This document shows, piece after piece, positions 9,785 through 21,447 of a DNA stretch of 64,000 bases. The notes below the pieces were generated by a model that worked only from the letters and a program-made list of their open reading frames with translations, did not search any database and was not told where the DNA came from. Origin of the DNA: Melitaea cinxia (lineage: Eukaryota > Arthropoda > Insecta > Lepidoptera > Nymphalidae); NCBI RefSeq assembly GCF_905220565.1, contig NC_059402.1:16927501-16991500 (forward strand), read 5' to 3'. The translations under genes were made by a program, and so were the position numbers. The first letter of the stretch is position 1. Each line of letters begins with the position of its first letter.

Positions 9785-10780
9785 AAATATTTTCTACGAC
9801 ATTTTTCACCAGAAATTCGAAGGAATGGGAAGTTTTAATGAATTGGTTACCAAATAACTGCTAGATCATGACAGGCCTTTGCAAAGCAATAGTGATATAA
9901 TTTTGTTGATGTTGTTGTTTCATGAAACCTCAATTAAGGATATTTATCCTACCGAGGGGTTTTTGAACTAGAGGCAGCTAGTTTTGAAGTTATACTTCTT
10001 TTGGCGCGATAGGGAAAAATTATGAAAGTAAATTTTTACACACACCGACACAAAAAACCGACACCCTGAAGTTGGCTAGTCAACGAAGAAGAAGTTAGCA
10101 ACGTGAAGTTAGCTAGTCAATGACGTATAACTTGTTGCGTGCGTGCATAAGTTGTGTACTTCCCAGACTTCTTGGCTTCTAAAAGTCGTCCGGATACAAA
10201 TTCGACCAATCAGCGGCTTTCGTAAAATCTGTTGTCATATCTTTTCCAATATTTGTCATTAAGAATCTGCTCCTCCGATATAACACATAGTTGATGTAAT
10301 TAAAATTATTTTAAACGTTAATATAGTTTTATAAGCGCAACGATTTTATTATTTCAAAACCCCAGTATCTAACAGTATATCTTATTTTATTGAAAAAGTA
10401 CTTCTTCTTGTCTTCTTGAATCCTTTAGTAAATCCAAATTTACTTCAACTTATTTATTTTTGAATATTCAAAAGACCTTTAAGCATTGAAGCTTTCATAA
10501 ATACAATAATTGTTATTTGTTGATCAGAAATTATAGTAGCATACCAAGCTGTAAAAAATACAGAACCAACTTAGATCTTCAAGTCTTCAACTAGAAACAA
10601 ATATAACAAGGAACAAAAAACAGAAAATTACAACGAACAAAGGCGTAAATATAACAACGGTCGAAGAAAAACTATATTTCCTGACTCGAGAAAACTTTAT
10701 CCTGAATCAGCATTCGATGTTACTTTCTTGTTCTGGGAAAATGAAAAAGATGCTTTATCAACATTTCTAGTTATTACTAA
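9785..10780. other. Intergenic stretch, no gene recognised
   Basis: The stretch is AT-rich. A partly repeated segment (gaagttggctagtcaac and gaagttagctagtcaat) lies near 10070-10125. I see no reading frame with coding character, no RNA gene and no clear element. Confidence 0.4.
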
Positions 10781-11070
10781 CCGACTTCAAAAAGGTGGAG
10801 GTTCTCGATTCGACCGAATTTTTTTACGCGTATTACCTTCTGATATTTTACTGGGTGGATTGATTTTAATATATTTTTTGAATCGAAAGATGATTCTTGT
10901 CGTGTGAGCCTATTTATATTTGATCGATATCTGGCAAGAACTTTTTTAGGATACCCATAGTTATGCGCATTTAATTGTCAAATTTTTTAACTACCTACAT
11001 ACGTTTTTTATTACTTGTGTATGGAACCTGTAGTCAGTTTTTTTTTTGTTTGCGAGCAAATACAACTATA
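10780..11070 (+). repeat. T1 repeat, 5' end and interior
   Basis: The copy begins actaaccgacttcaaaaagg and continues with the usual ctcgattcgacc, ttttactgggtg and gatcgatatctgg-like blocks. It loses the 3' tip and ends in a poly-T and gcgagcaaatac segment. Confidence 0.5.
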
Positions 11071-11358
11071 CATAATAATTCTTGTATATGGCTTCGTTCG
11101 TATGATGTGATTCGTTTAATGGGTGTAATCTGGGTATGAGGAATTACATATTATTATTTTTCTAAATCTGCATAATTACGTAAAATATTATAATTATAAT
11201 TAAATATTATGCTATTACGGCCATCTCAAGATCATTCAGAGTAAAGTCAAATAATCTACTTAAAAGTAGAAATAGTAATAAGATTTGCTGGGAGTTGGCT
11301 AAATAAACTACCAAGTATTTGATGAAAGTATATTAAGAGAATATGGATAATACTTAGA

Positions 11359-11548
11359 CGGGTCATGGAGTGGAGACCGCGTCTTGGCAAACGCAGTGTG
11401 AGACGTCCTCCGGCCCGTTGGATCGACGATCTACGTAAGATTGCCGGTGTAGGCTGGATGAGGATTGCGGAAAACAGGGATGTTTGGCGCGAACTTGGGG
11501 AGGCCTATGTCCAGAAGCTGACTGCAATATGCTGAGCTGAGCTGACTG
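11359..11548 (+). mobile_element. RTE-clade LINE, C-terminal ORF2 fragment and tail
   Basis: The plus strand encodes LGKRSVRRPPARWIDDLRK, IAGVGWMRIAENRDVWREL and GEAYVQKLTAIC, then a stop. This is the conserved C-terminus of RTE-clade ORF2 proteins (RPPARW ... W-REL-EAYVQQW). The tail is ctgagctgagctga, a short tandem repeat in place of poly-A, which also fits RTE. The rest of the element is missing by 5' truncation. Confidence 0.75.
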
Positions 11549-12185
11549 GATAATACTTGTCCAAAATTTTAATCTGAAACATAAATAGCATAGCGAATCT
11601 TCCAAATCCCTACTATTTTTAATAGTCACTAAAACTCCTCACATATTATTTAAAAAGTAGCGTCAAAATTCATTCGTGATTTATAACTACTCCGTTCACC
11701 AGATAAAAGGTTATTTGACATCACGTGACCAATGTTTGTTATTTATTTCCATAAAAAATTGAAAATACTTCGTCCATGAATATCACAACACAAATGTTCC
11801 TCGTAAAATTTCCGACGAAAATCTAAAACAAAATTCCAAAGTCTGATTTACGAGTCCATAAATTCAGACGCATTTTATTAAAACCCATTAATAAATTATC
11901 ACATTTGGCATTTAACGTAGCTGGTGAAAAACTAATGGCTTGCTGTGAATTATAACTGTGAAGTGTTATTGCGTTTTGTTTGGTTGTAGAGTATGAGAGT
12001 ACTGTTACATACTAACATTTTCGTTTCTTTTCAGACACGTTATATTCGATCGCTGACACAATGATCGTAGTATGACCATAATATTTATTACTATTTATAA
12101 TATATATGACATTGACTTTATATTTTTCCTTGAGTAGCTAATTTTAGTGAGTTATATATTTCAACACAGACAAGTTCACGCCATT

Positions 12186-12258
12186 TTTAGCGCGAACTTG
12201 TGGAGGCCTACGTCCAGCAGTGGACTGCGATAGGCTGAAGTGATGATGATGATGATAA
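12186..12258 (+). mobile_element. RTE-type 3' tail fragment
   Basis: The segment gcgcgaacttgtggaggcct, the cagcagtggactgcgatagg block and gatgatgatgat form the shared 3' end of RTE and of the RTE-derived R2S family. It is too short to tell which. Confidence 0.6.
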
Positions 12259-12574
12259 GTGATATTTCAATGTATAAAAATTTATCATAATATATAGTAA
12301 TCAAAAACCTGTAAAAAGGTTTCATCAAACGAATTTCTTAAAAGCGAGGAAAAATGAAGCTGTAAGTCATAACTTCGTCAATATCCTCAGTTATACTGTC
12401 ATAAACGTTGACTAAACTAACATTAGCTCGGGAACCTTAGCACATTGTTTTGTTTTAGAAACGGAAAAGGTCACTGAGATAATGACAAAATTATGTCAAC
12501 TGTGCGCTACAAATACTTATTTGCCATAAGCGGAAACCGCCACTTTTTTTTTACTTGTGGAAAAACGTTCATAG

Positions 12575-12845
12575 ATCCAGCGCGGGGGTGCCAGAGGGTT
12601 ATGTCAGACTCCTACTGACTAAAAAACCACCACGTGTGAGCAGTCGTCCACTTGGGTAGGGCGAGATGGGGTCGCGCTAGCATTCACCACCTCGCCCCGG
12701 CGGTAGGCCCGGACAAAGCCTCCGGGCCCCGGCACAATGGTGGGGTGGCCTCGCTCACAACAAGGCTACCCCTCAGACGTGTGAGGTCGTGTCATCCGGC
12801 CGGCCGAAGTCCCCCGACTATCGGCCAGTACCGCAACTGGGCCAA
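12575..12845 (-). mobile_element. GC-rich LINE 3' fragment
   Basis: This block is much more GC-rich than its surroundings (cctcgccccggcggtaggcc and neighbours). On the minus strand it ends with a gtagtcagtagg-type and cacccccgcgct sequence, seen at 3' ends of some lepidopteran LINEs. I find no intact reading frame. Clade unknown. Confidence 0.4.
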
Positions 12846-13370
12846 CCTATATTACCAAAATAAGATGATTCATATAAATGCCCATTTCAAATATTTTGTA
12901 AGATCGTAGTTAACAACTAGTTGCTTGTTCGTATCGCATTTTTCAATGGACTTACAAATATAAGTGTATAGCTTTGCGTTTCGACAAAACTAAGTAACAA
13001 GCTCCGAACGCACGTAACGCACGTAAGCACAAAAGTTCTCAAACATTTGTTTTTAGTGCGTTTGAGAATACGGATTATTTTTAAAATATTATTTATTAGC
13101 CTTAACAAGAAATCTGTAGCAGAATTATTCTTTTGAAAATCAATATACTACTATAGTGGCAAACATGTGGTCAATTTAAAAGTAAGCGGCTTTCTTAATA
13201 GACGCCTTCATGTGAATCATAAGCCTCCAACCTTGGCTGTGCTATTCACCGAATTCCCAGGAGCTCTGGCTACTTTACTTATCACAAAAAAACAGCAATT
13301 GAGTGCAGCATTGTTATTAAGCTGTAATCTTCTATAAAATTGAGGTTGCATCTTTTTAATGTAGTAATGA

Positions 13371-13690
13371 GTTTTTTTTTATGTCACTAGGTCGGCAAAC
13401 AAGCGTACGGCTCACCTGATGGTAAGCGATTACCGTAGCTTATGTCTATAAGCTACGGTACCTGCAAACACCACCTGCCTGCAACCTACAACACCAGAAG
13501 CATCGCAAGCGCGTTGCCGACCCAATCCCCAATCCCCCCAGGAGCTCTGGTCACCTTACTGACCAACAGGATCACAATACTGCTTGAAAACAGTATTATT
13601 TTGCTATGATCTTCTATAAGGTCGAGGTACTACGCCAGTCGGGCTGCCCCATATTTTGAGCAGGAAATTCCTGCTGTGCCCTACCTCAGT
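13371..13690 (-). repeat. S1 SINE, nearly full length with small internal duplication
   Basis: In minus orientation the copy runs from ctgaggtagggcac (13690) to the A-rich tail (13371). The segment agctacggta is present twice near 13435-13460, indicating a local duplication. Confidence 0.75.
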
Positions 13691-13802
13691 GAAAACTACC
13701 AGTTAAACTAAAAACTAAGCAAAGTATAATAAATATAAGAGAGTAACCATGTGCAATAATTGTATTTAATCTTTAACATTTATTAATGGTATTTATTTCC
13801 AT

Positions 13803-13928
13803 TTTCTGCCACGCACGACCCCTCTATGGAACCAGCTGCCACCAACGGTATTTCCGAACCGATACGACCTAGGGACCATCAAAAGAAGAGCAAATTCCTT
13901 TTTGAAAGGCCGGGAACGCGCCTGCTAA
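13803..13928 (+). pseudogene. LINE reverse transcriptase C-terminal fragment
   Basis: The frame encodes FLPRTTPLWNQLPPTVFPNR, then YDLGTIKRRANSFLKGRERA-C and a TAA. The LW-LP-VFP-YDL-F/K pattern is the extreme C-terminus of many insect LINE ORF2 proteins. Everything upstream is missing. The 3' UTR that follows ends in a sequence shared with the S1 SINE tail. Confidence 0.65.
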
Positions 13929-14030
13929 TCCTTTGATTTAGCGGGTGTCTGTGGATGTTGTTTTTCACTTATCATCAGGTAAGCCAACTGTACGTTTGCC
14001 CCCTCTTCTATAAAAAAAAAGAAAATAAAA
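13929..14030 (+). mobile_element. LINE 3' UTR whose end matches the S1 SINE tail
   Basis: The UTR ends cttatcatcaggtaagccaa, then tgtacgtttgccccc and a tataaaaaaaaag tail. S1 copies end cttaccatcaggtgagccgt, then acgcttgtttgccgacc and atataaaaaaa. The shared 3' end indicates that this LINE family, or a close one, supplies the retrotransposition machinery for S1. Confidence 0.6.
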
Positions 14031-14354
14031 AAATTGTAACATTATGAAATATTCTTTTTTTCATTTTTATTTTTCATTTATTTAATTAACTTTATGCTTT
14101 AAAAACAAATTTCTCTTTAATTTTATTGTAGATAAAATGCCGTAGGCGTATTTTGATGAGAGTTATAAATATTTTAAATCGAAAAAGTTCGCGTAATGGG
14201 CAATTAAAAGAACAATGGTGGTAAAATCCTTTTATTTTTTATAGATCGTAAATTTAGAGTATCGAAGTTTAAAGACATAATTATTGGAAAGAACTAATTT
14301 ATTTTTAAACCTCAGCATAATATATATTTACGTCTTTTTTACTTTTAATTATTC

Positions 14355-14515
14355 ATCTATATAATCTATATATAAATAAAAATGAATGTCGCTAAGACGA
14401 TATAACTCGAGAATGGCTCGACCAATTCAGCTTTTTTTGTATGTTCCTTAAGACCCACGGAAGGTTTTAATACAAAAAAAATTACAGAACGAAGTTGGAC
14501 TAACTTGCGGGCGGC
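14355..14515 (+). mobile_element. Truncated Helitron-like element (family H2)
   Basis: The 5' end tctatataatctatatataa, then aaaatgaatgtcgctaag and actcgagaatggctcgacca is related to the complete minus-strand copy at 60485-60782. The 3' hairpin and CTAG are missing. Confidence 0.45.
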
Positions 14516-14944
14516 TATTTAATGAAAGTAAAAATACGCAAATATTTATTTATTTCACAAAATACATAATGCCCATAAGATACGTTTTCATTTCTTGAAT
14601 TCGATTCATTTCGTTTACAGAATTAAATATTTCAAGTATATAGCATCTTAGTAGTCGTCTGCGAGATAACATTGATTTTGACGTTTGCTAGGTCTGTCTA
14701 ATCACCTTATAAATAAATATTTTCATTAAATTTCAAGTTGATCTTATAAATTGCTGATAATAATAATAATTTTTATGTAAATTGATTATATTATAAAGGT
14801 TGATAACAGTTAATAAATATTTTAAAATAGGGGCTCACCAAATATATTTTTTTTTTATATAAAGTCTATTTGTTGAGGAATTTGTAGACTATAAAATAGC
14901 CCACTATGACACACATGCGTCGAATTGAGGCTTTAAGTAGTCTA

Positions 14945-15180
14945 TTTTTTGTTACATATAACTAGGTCGGCTATCAAGCGTACGGCTCACCTGATGGTAA
15001 GCAATTACCGTAGCTTTTAGATGCTTGCTACAAGCATCGAAAGAGGATTGCTGTCGGTTTACTCACCACAGGAACACAACACTGCTTGAAAACAGTTTCA
15101 TTTAGCTGTGATCGTCTGTAAGGACGAGGTGCTATCCCAGTCGGGCTGCTCCAGATTTTGAGCAGGAAATTTCCTGCCAG
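14945..15180 (-). repeat. S1 SINE with internal deletion
   Basis: Both ends of the S1 unit are present (ctcacctgatggtaagc side and gagcaggaaatttcctg side), but about 70 bp of the middle is gone. Confidence 0.65.
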
Positions 15181-16239
15181 TATGGTTTCAGTTGTTTTTG
15201 ATTTTGGTTGTTGATTTTTTTTGATAAATAGAAAAATAGTCAAGTAAATACACATTATGAGGGGGTAAATTAAGTAACATACATTTAAAAAATATATTCG
15301 AATTGGGTACCTCATATTTTTTTTATGTGGGTTATAACGCAAAAAAATGTACGCCTTAATATTTAACGTAATTATAGCTTTATATGTATAATGTACGTAC
15401 ATAATTTCCGACCGGCTACAGCAAATTAGATCGTTCTTTTTTACTTGTATTTCATCTTTTTTTGTACGACTAAGCCGGAAAATAGACAAACGGCCCACTG
15501 TTACTACTCTCCGAGGTAAATTGGGAAGATTCACAAGGACGTCGTTCACAAAGATGTAGGTCTAAAATACATGTCTATATTACGTATTTGCTCTGAGTGG
15601 TGTTGGAATCCGAGAATTTCGTTTTTAATGTATTTTTTTTGTATGTTTTTATTACATTCGTTAGATAATTTTTTTCAAAAATTTTATTGTAGGTTCCTTA
15701 TAATTTCAAAAATTATTTTGATAAATTCTTTAAGCATACATATATTTTTTTATTATTTGAATAATTCATTATGGAAATGTTTTTTATTACTCCCAACCCA
15801 AATACATAATTAGATTTGCTTCTGAGACTGAATTACTTAACGAGAATGTCTACAGAATGCTAATTAATACGATGAAAATTTTCCATTAAGTGAATAATAT
15901 TAAAAATAGAAAGGGCACGATACCTTCGTCAATCCTTGCTCTTATTTGACTTCAAGGAACATTTGACCTTTACACGTGAATCCACGAGATTAAGATAAAC
16001 ATACGTCTCACATTAAAACATTATCAATAGTATAGACGTATTCTCTAGTTTGACAACGCGTCGGTCGCGGGTTCGATCCACGCTGACGACCGACTAACTA
16101 TCTCGGTTCATGACATGCATGCAGGTGACAGACGGATGGACAGCGAAGTCTTAATAATAGGGTCCCGTCTTATCCTTTAGGTACGAAAAGAAATATTTAG
16201 TGATTAGCTAACTGTATATAGCCAACTGTATGTAGTGAA
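15181..16239. other. Intergenic stretch, no gene recognised
   Basis: The stretch is AT-rich. Near 16055-16095 a ggtcgcgggttcgatccacg segment resembles a tRNA B box and may be the head of a decayed tRNA-derived SINE. Two opposing frames near 15030-15810 are AT-driven and overlap the S1 copy; I do not consider them genes. Confidence 0.4.
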
Positions 16240-16569
16240 TCATCATTATCATCACCATTACAGCCTATACAGCCCACTGCTGGACATAGGCCTCCACAAG
16301 TTTACGCCAAAAATAACGTGAACTCATGTGTTTTGCCCATACTCACCACGCTGGGCAGGCGGGTTGGTAAGCGCAGGGCTGGCTTTGTCGCACCGAAGAC
16401 GCTGCTGCCCGTCTTCGGCCTGTGTATTTCAAAGCCAGCAGTTGAATGGTTATCCCGCCACCGGTCGGCTTTTTAAATTCCAAGGTGGTAGCGGAACTGT
16501 GTTATCCCTTAGTCGCCTCATACGACACCCACAGGAAGAGCTATATTCTTTAGTACCGTAGCCACACAG
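16240..16569 (-). repeat. R2S: RTE-derived non-autonomous retroposon, near full length
   Basis: In the minus direction the unit begins ctgtgtggctacggtacta, passes gtgtcgtatgaggcgactaa, ccggtggcgggataacca and aagacgggcagcagcgtctt, and ends with ggaggcctatgtccagcagt and an ATG-type microsatellite. The last ~75 bp equal the 3' end of RTE elements (compare 62055-62129). The 5' ~250 bp has no RT coding. I infer an internally deleted RTE or a SINE-like derivative that borrows RTE machinery. Copies recur near 25.4, 26.9, 44.8, 47.4, 57.1 and 58.0 kb. Confidence 0.7.
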
Positions 16570-16679
16570 TACAAGTGCAAGTACAAGATAGTGTAGTGAA
16601 TAGCTACTATATATATATTTGATATATTGATATTGTTATTGTTATTATTTATACATCCGATATATAAAAAGTTAGTACT

Positions 16680-17015
16680 TGTCGCAACCCGTTATGAAGG
16701 AAGAGGGTATCTCTGAAAATGAGTGTTGGGTTATCAAACCCAATTTTAAGCTGAGCGATACACCTTTTTGGGGCACAACACATAATTGCGGACATTATTA
16801 ACATTTTTTTATTATTATTTAAAATTAAATTGGATTCTTTTTCTTCTTTTTTACTTTTTTTTCTCTTTATAATTTATTTTTGTATACATTTTTTTATTGA
16901 ATTCTATTTTTCTTATTTTATTTTTATTAATTTCTTTGTATTAATATTTTAGTCATTAAGTCTGCAATGTTTGTGATGTCCTAAATAAATATATTTTTCT
17001 TTCTTTCTTTATTTC
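16680..17015 (+). mobile_element. LINE-like 3' UTR with (TTTC)n tail
   Basis: A T-rich region with ctaaataaatata (polyadenylation-like signal, about 16980) is followed by tttctttctttcttt. The layout suits the 3' end of a 5'-truncated retroposon. No coding part is present. Confidence 0.35.
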
Positions 17016-17081
17016 TAATAATGAAGAATTAGAACCGTATATAAAATTATCATATCAGAAATTTCGACCTAACGAGTACAT

Positions 17082-17156
17082 CATTTCATAGCTTAATATT
17101 GTCTAGAGCACCGACACGGTGAGTCGGAGATACAGGTTCGATCCTCGCTGGAACGG
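17082..17156 (+). repeat. Decayed tRNA-like cassette (relative of 45980-46052)
   Basis: It has A-box-like tagcttaatattg and B-box aggttcgatcctc sequences, an anticodon-arm ccgac-acggtga-gtcgg, and a partly paired 7-bp acceptor stem with one mismatch. The flanks (tcatatcagaaatttcg and gatttttgatataata) match those of the better copy at 46 kb, so the mobile unit is larger than the tRNA part. Confidence 0.6.
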
Positions 17157-17429
17157 TCGATTTTTGATATAATATTAAAATGTTTATAATTCTTTAATCT
17201 TGCTGAAGATATAAAAACAAAAGTCGCATGTCATAATGTTAAGATATCAAAGCTGAATATGAAATGTTAAACTCGAGTATGTAATAACGTAAAGGAAAAC
17301 GAAAATGCGAAGGTTGTAAAAAAAGCTGTTATGTTTACAAGAATACACCCTTAGTCGTATACTGTCTTTTTAAGGTTCAATAAAACGGTGTTACGTTATT
17401 TTAAAGCCATTGAAATTTATATTTGGAAA

Positions 17430-17590
17430 CGTATTTAATAATAATAATACTATTTATTGTACATCATTAAAAGAAACAAGAAAATAATAACATAAAACGA
17501 AATATTTACAAATCCGGTTTTATCGTTGAAATAGTGATCTCTTCGAGGCATCCTTTGGGTATAGGACACGAAACAGAAACTGCGGCTAGG
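17430..17590 (-). mobile_element. LINE/SINE 3' end, minus orientation
   Basis: On the minus strand the segment ends gtacaataaatagtattatt, an AATAAA followed by an ATT-type tail. The upstream part includes gaagagatcactatttc. A short related piece (gaaatagaaactaaag and taggaagtaaacaaat) appears at 18690-18725. Confidence 0.4.
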
Positions 17591-17962
17591 AAGTGAACAA
17601 ATAAATAATTTGTGTGTGAATTAGAATAATTCCAATAAAAAACATATATACTATCACATATATTAATACGCTAAGGTTTAAAATGTTTGCCTCCCTTTTT
17701 AGAAAAAACCTCAATATTACTCCACATAAATTATATATCATTTTATAGATAATTACTTGCTCTACCGGCACTCACAACTAAAAAGTTATTGCTTTTGTTT
17801 TTGTAAATTAATCAATTATTAAAATTATATGTATATAAATTGAGACAATAGAGCAATGCTGCCATCTGACGGCCTAACTCATATACTATAAATACTTTTT
17901 TGTAATTTTGTAAAGTGATAATTATTATACTTATTTAGTGCGAATTATTCGCACGGGAATAG

Positions 17963-17965
<3 letters not shown>

Positions 17966-17995
<30 letters not shown>
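17966..17995. repeat. (AT)n microsatellite
   Basis: About 15 AT units lie directly next to the CTAG end of the Helitron at 17996. Confidence 0.85.
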
Positions 17996-17996
<1 letters not shown>

Positions 17997-18612
17997 TAGC
18001 TGTGCCCGCGGCTACGCCCGCGTTGAAGTCAGTGTGTCACAAAGTTTTCAAAGTTACCCCAAAAAGGGAGTTGATTTCTGAAGATACATTTTTTGGACAC
18101 CTTCTTACCATATATAGAGCATACATTTTAAATTTCAAGTCTCTTACTTCAAAAACATAGGACTTTCATAAACACTTCCAGCCCCCGTTTTACCCCCTTA
18201 GGGGTTGAGTTTCGTCAAATCCGTTCTTAGCAGATGTCTACGCCCTATAAGGAACCTACTTGCCAAATTTCAAGTTTGTAGGTGTTATAGTTTCGGAGAT
18301 TTCGTGATCAGTGAGTCAACCTACGATCCCCCGTTTTAACCCCAAAAAGGAGTTGATTTCTAAAGATACATTATTTGGACGCCTTTTCACCATCTATAGA
18401 GCTTACATTTTCAATTTCAAGTCTCTTACTTCAAAAACATAGGACTTTCATACAAACTTCCAACCCCCGTTTTACCCCCTTAGGGGTCGAGTTTCGTAAA
18501 ATCCGTTCTTAGCGGATGCTTACGTCTTATAAGGAGCCTACCTGCCAAATTTCAAGTTTGTAAGTGTTACAGTTTCGGAGATTTCGTGATGAGTGACTGA
18601 CCTTTCGCTTTT
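17996..18612 (-). mobile_element. Non-autonomous Helitron (family H1), two monomers
   Basis: Reversed, it starts near tataaaagcgaaaggtcagt, carries two ~270-bp monomers with cgaaatctccgaaact and aaaacggggg, and ends with the hairpin cgcgggcgtagccgcgggc and CTAG followed by T. It is flanked on both sides by long AT dinucleotide runs (17966-17995 and 18612-18681), probably its target or slippage of its AT-rich 5' end. Confidence 0.65.
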
Positions 18613-18613
18613 A

Positions 18614-18681
<68 letters not shown>
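18612..18681. repeat. (TA)n microsatellite
   Basis: A run of about 70 nt of TA dinucleotides lies at the 5' end of the minus-strand Helitron, ending in tacatacata. Confidence 0.85.
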
Positions 18682-18686
<5 letters not shown>

Positions 18687-18689
18687 CAT

Positions 18690-19310
18690 ATACGAAATAG
18701 AAACTAAAGTTAGGAAGTAAACAAATAATTGAATTGAAGTAAATAAATTAAGAAAAATATAAAATAAATTTTTGCAATGTCCATATAATATTATGACTGA
18801 ACTTACTTACATCTGAAAAGCCTTGATAACAACCAACGACTTTGCTGAATGTCAGCATATCCTTACAAATTCTGCTAAATTATGGACAGTTGAGAACACA
18901 ATCCTAGTTTCATTTGAGTCAGCGTAAGTCCCTTGTAAAGCGCTTGCGGTCTTAGTGTCAACGGGTATTTAGTTTGATTAGAACTGCACAGGAAATGCAT
19001 AAGCCGAGAGTGAAATCACTAACCATGTAAGAACTTTGTGAAGGACTCAGTGAATTTGCATACGGTTTTTTACAGCTTAACCTACTAAATAATAATAATA
19101 AATCTTAATAAACCAATTGGTCAATATTACTTTTAAATTACCATTTCATATCTATAGTTTTGTTGTAAGTAATTTTAACATCAAATTGTAAGTCTTTTTG
19201 AAAAAAAAAAAATCCCCGAACAAAGTAGGTAGTTACACACTTTTTAAGCGAATTCAAAAAAGGAGGGTATATCATAGTAAATTTGAAAGTTAACTTTTAT
19301 ATAAAACTAG
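18690..19310. other. Intergenic stretch, no gene recognised
   Basis: Apart from a short LINE-tail relative at its left end, a poly-A run (19200-19211) and ordinary AT-rich sequence, I see nothing that supports a gene or element. Confidence 0.4.
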
Positions 19311-19311
19311 C

Positions 19312-19530
19312 TGTACCCTGCGCGCGCACTTTTTTTGTTGAAGTAAAACTTCTATAAGCGCATGAGGGTACATTTTTACAGATGAAACGCAATAATAATA
19401 ATAGTATTAGCGTCACGAAGATGTGCAACGTTTTTGTTGAACAACAGAGCCACCTAGTGTGTACTAAACTACAAAAGTTGTTACATTAATATCGATAGTA
19501 ATACATTGCAAACTAGATGGCGCTGGAATG
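19312..19530 (+). repeat. T2 repeat next to a truncated Helitron end
   Basis: The first ~25 bp (ctagctgtaccctgcgcgcg) look like the 3' end of a minus-strand Helitron. From about 19340 the block gaagtaaaacttct, then gatgaaacgcaataataata, gaacaacagagccacctag and agatggcgctgg matches 56010-56200 closely. The T2 block starts with a perfect 14-bp palindrome. Its class is unknown. Confidence 0.5.
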
Positions 19531-19954
19531 GAAAACTAAAGCTTCAGATTTAGAAAGCTTAGAAAGAAGTTTCACTTCTGACGTGTGCAAATAACTCAGA
19601 AACCTACATATTACAATCAAACAAAGATATAATAGACAGAGATATAAAGTCTAAAGTAAGTTAACATATACAAAGTGATCCATATGTGTACTGTCATTTT
19701 CTTCATTTAGTTTAAAAAAATATAAACTAATTTCAGAACACCATCTTTAGGGTCTGTCGATAAGATTGTAGCGGTTGACACAGCGGCATCTATGTTTCAT
19801 TTTCGCTTTCCAGTCATGTAAGTCTCTGTAATACACCGATTGTACCTCCGATAAAATTTAATACCCTTTCAAATATCAGCATCCATACACAGGTTTGATA
19901 CAAATCATACGCTGTAAGCAATTAATTATTATAAGTTTTTAGAATACTTGCTTG

Positions 19955-20110
19955 AACTCTGGAGCAGCCCGACTAAGGAAATACCTCAACATTACAGATG
20001 ATCAGAGCAAAACCAGTAAAGTTAGTTATGTGCTTTGGTTGTGAAAACGGTAGCCAGAGCTTCTTGGTAAGGTCAGCACTGGGTTCAGTTGATAAATTAT
20101 GTCCTGTTGG
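19955..20110 (+). repeat. Strongly decayed S1 SINE
   Basis: It contains ctggagcagcccgacta, acctcaacattacagatgat and a diverged middle. Many substitutions indicate an old copy. Confidence 0.4.
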
Positions 20111-20492
20111 ACACTGGAAAGGCCATATACTATTCAAATATGGCTATATAATATTAAAATTATCACGGGTAAAAAACTAAACTTAATTTAATGCGTCTAG
20201 TTTGTCCCCACCCTATAATTTGGGTCCAGCAAAATGAACCTGTATCAAGTCGAAACTCATTAGAGACAAAACACTAAGTTCTCACTTCATTTGAAAACTT
20301 TCTCTTGTTAACCTTGCGGTGTATCTTAGACACTTTGACTACTGTTGGGTACAATTTAATTTATACTGTTAATATCACGTTACTCTACTCAACTATTTAC
20401 AGTGATTTTTTTAATTTTACATCAAATTCTTTCATATATTTCAATTAAATAAATAAATCATTAATTTCTCTCGCTCTAACATCTATCACACA

Positions 20493-20805
20493 CTAGCTTC
20501 TGCCAGCGACTCGATCCGCGTGGAACTTTTAAAGTGGAACAATTCTGTCATACATGATGATGAGGAAACTGTTTAGGCAGCGCACGCAGCGGAAGCTTTC
20601 AAAAGAAAAAAACTCCCGATTTTGAAACATTCTTCATTGGTGCTCCACTCCTATTGTTCTTAGCGTCATGATATATAGCCTATAGCCTTCCTTATAAATT
20701 GGCTAACACTGAAATAATTTTTTAAATCCGATCAGTAATTCCTGAGATTAGTGCGTTCAAAGAAACAAACAAACAAATTCTTAAGCTTTATAATATTAGC
20801 ATAGA
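20493..20805 (-). mobile_element. Non-autonomous Helitron (family H3)
   Basis: Reversed, it begins TCTATGCTAATATTATAAAG, contains ctcaggaattactgatcgg and ends ggcagaagCTAG followed by T. The TCTATACTAATATTATAAAG start is the hallmark of a very common lepidopteran Helitron group; plus-strand relatives lie at 32869-33061 and 35333-35480. Confidence 0.65.
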
Positions 20806-20862
20806 TACAATATAATAACACAAAAAAAAAATTGTGCGCGTATAATAATTCGTCCCATTCTT

Positions 20863-21148
20863 TTTTTACACAATTAGGTTGGCACACAAACGTACAGCTC
20901 ACCTGATGGTAAGTGACTACCGTAGTCCGTAGCCTACAGATACCTGCAACACTCGGAGTATTTCAAGCGCATTGCCGACCCTACCCCAAATCCCCCCAGG
21001 AGCTCTAGTCATGTAACTCACTACAGGAACACAACACTGCGTGAAAGCAGTGCCATTTAGCTGTGATCATCTGTAAGGTCGAGGTACTTTCCCTGGTCAG
21101 CTGCTTCAGACTTTGAGCAGGATATTTCCAGCTGTGTCCTACCTAATT
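20863..21148 (-). repeat. S1 SINE
   Basis: In minus orientation both ends are recognisable, with about 10-15 percent visible substitutions against the 996-1273 copy. Confidence 0.65.
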
Positions 21149-21438
21149 TATATCATTTACATATATATTAATGGAATGGAGTATCGAGTATGAGAGTCTA
21201 CCTGATAATTAAAGAGAATAAAGATTAGAATGGAGATACACGAAGGAGATCGTTCGGTTTGGTATTTCATCACTGCCAACATGTCAATTATTTCACTGAC
21301 GGTTACTCCGCTTTCTATTCTGTGATTGCAGGTCGTTTTTTTTTTTTTTAATATTACAAAAACAATTTTCAGCCAGATACATTAAACTGCCTGATTTAGG
21401 AAAAAAAATATTTACAAATTTAAAACGTATTTATTTAC

Positions 21439-21447
21439 ATTACATAC
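21439..21447. repeat. Left target-site duplication of the LINE at 21448-23236
   Basis: ATTACATAC here is repeated exactly at 23237-23245 on the other side of the element. Confidence 0.75.

Noticed and set aside
15028..15549. A 173-codon minus-strand frame
   Set aside because: Its C-terminal third is the S1 SINE and the rest is AT-driven with no recognisable domain.
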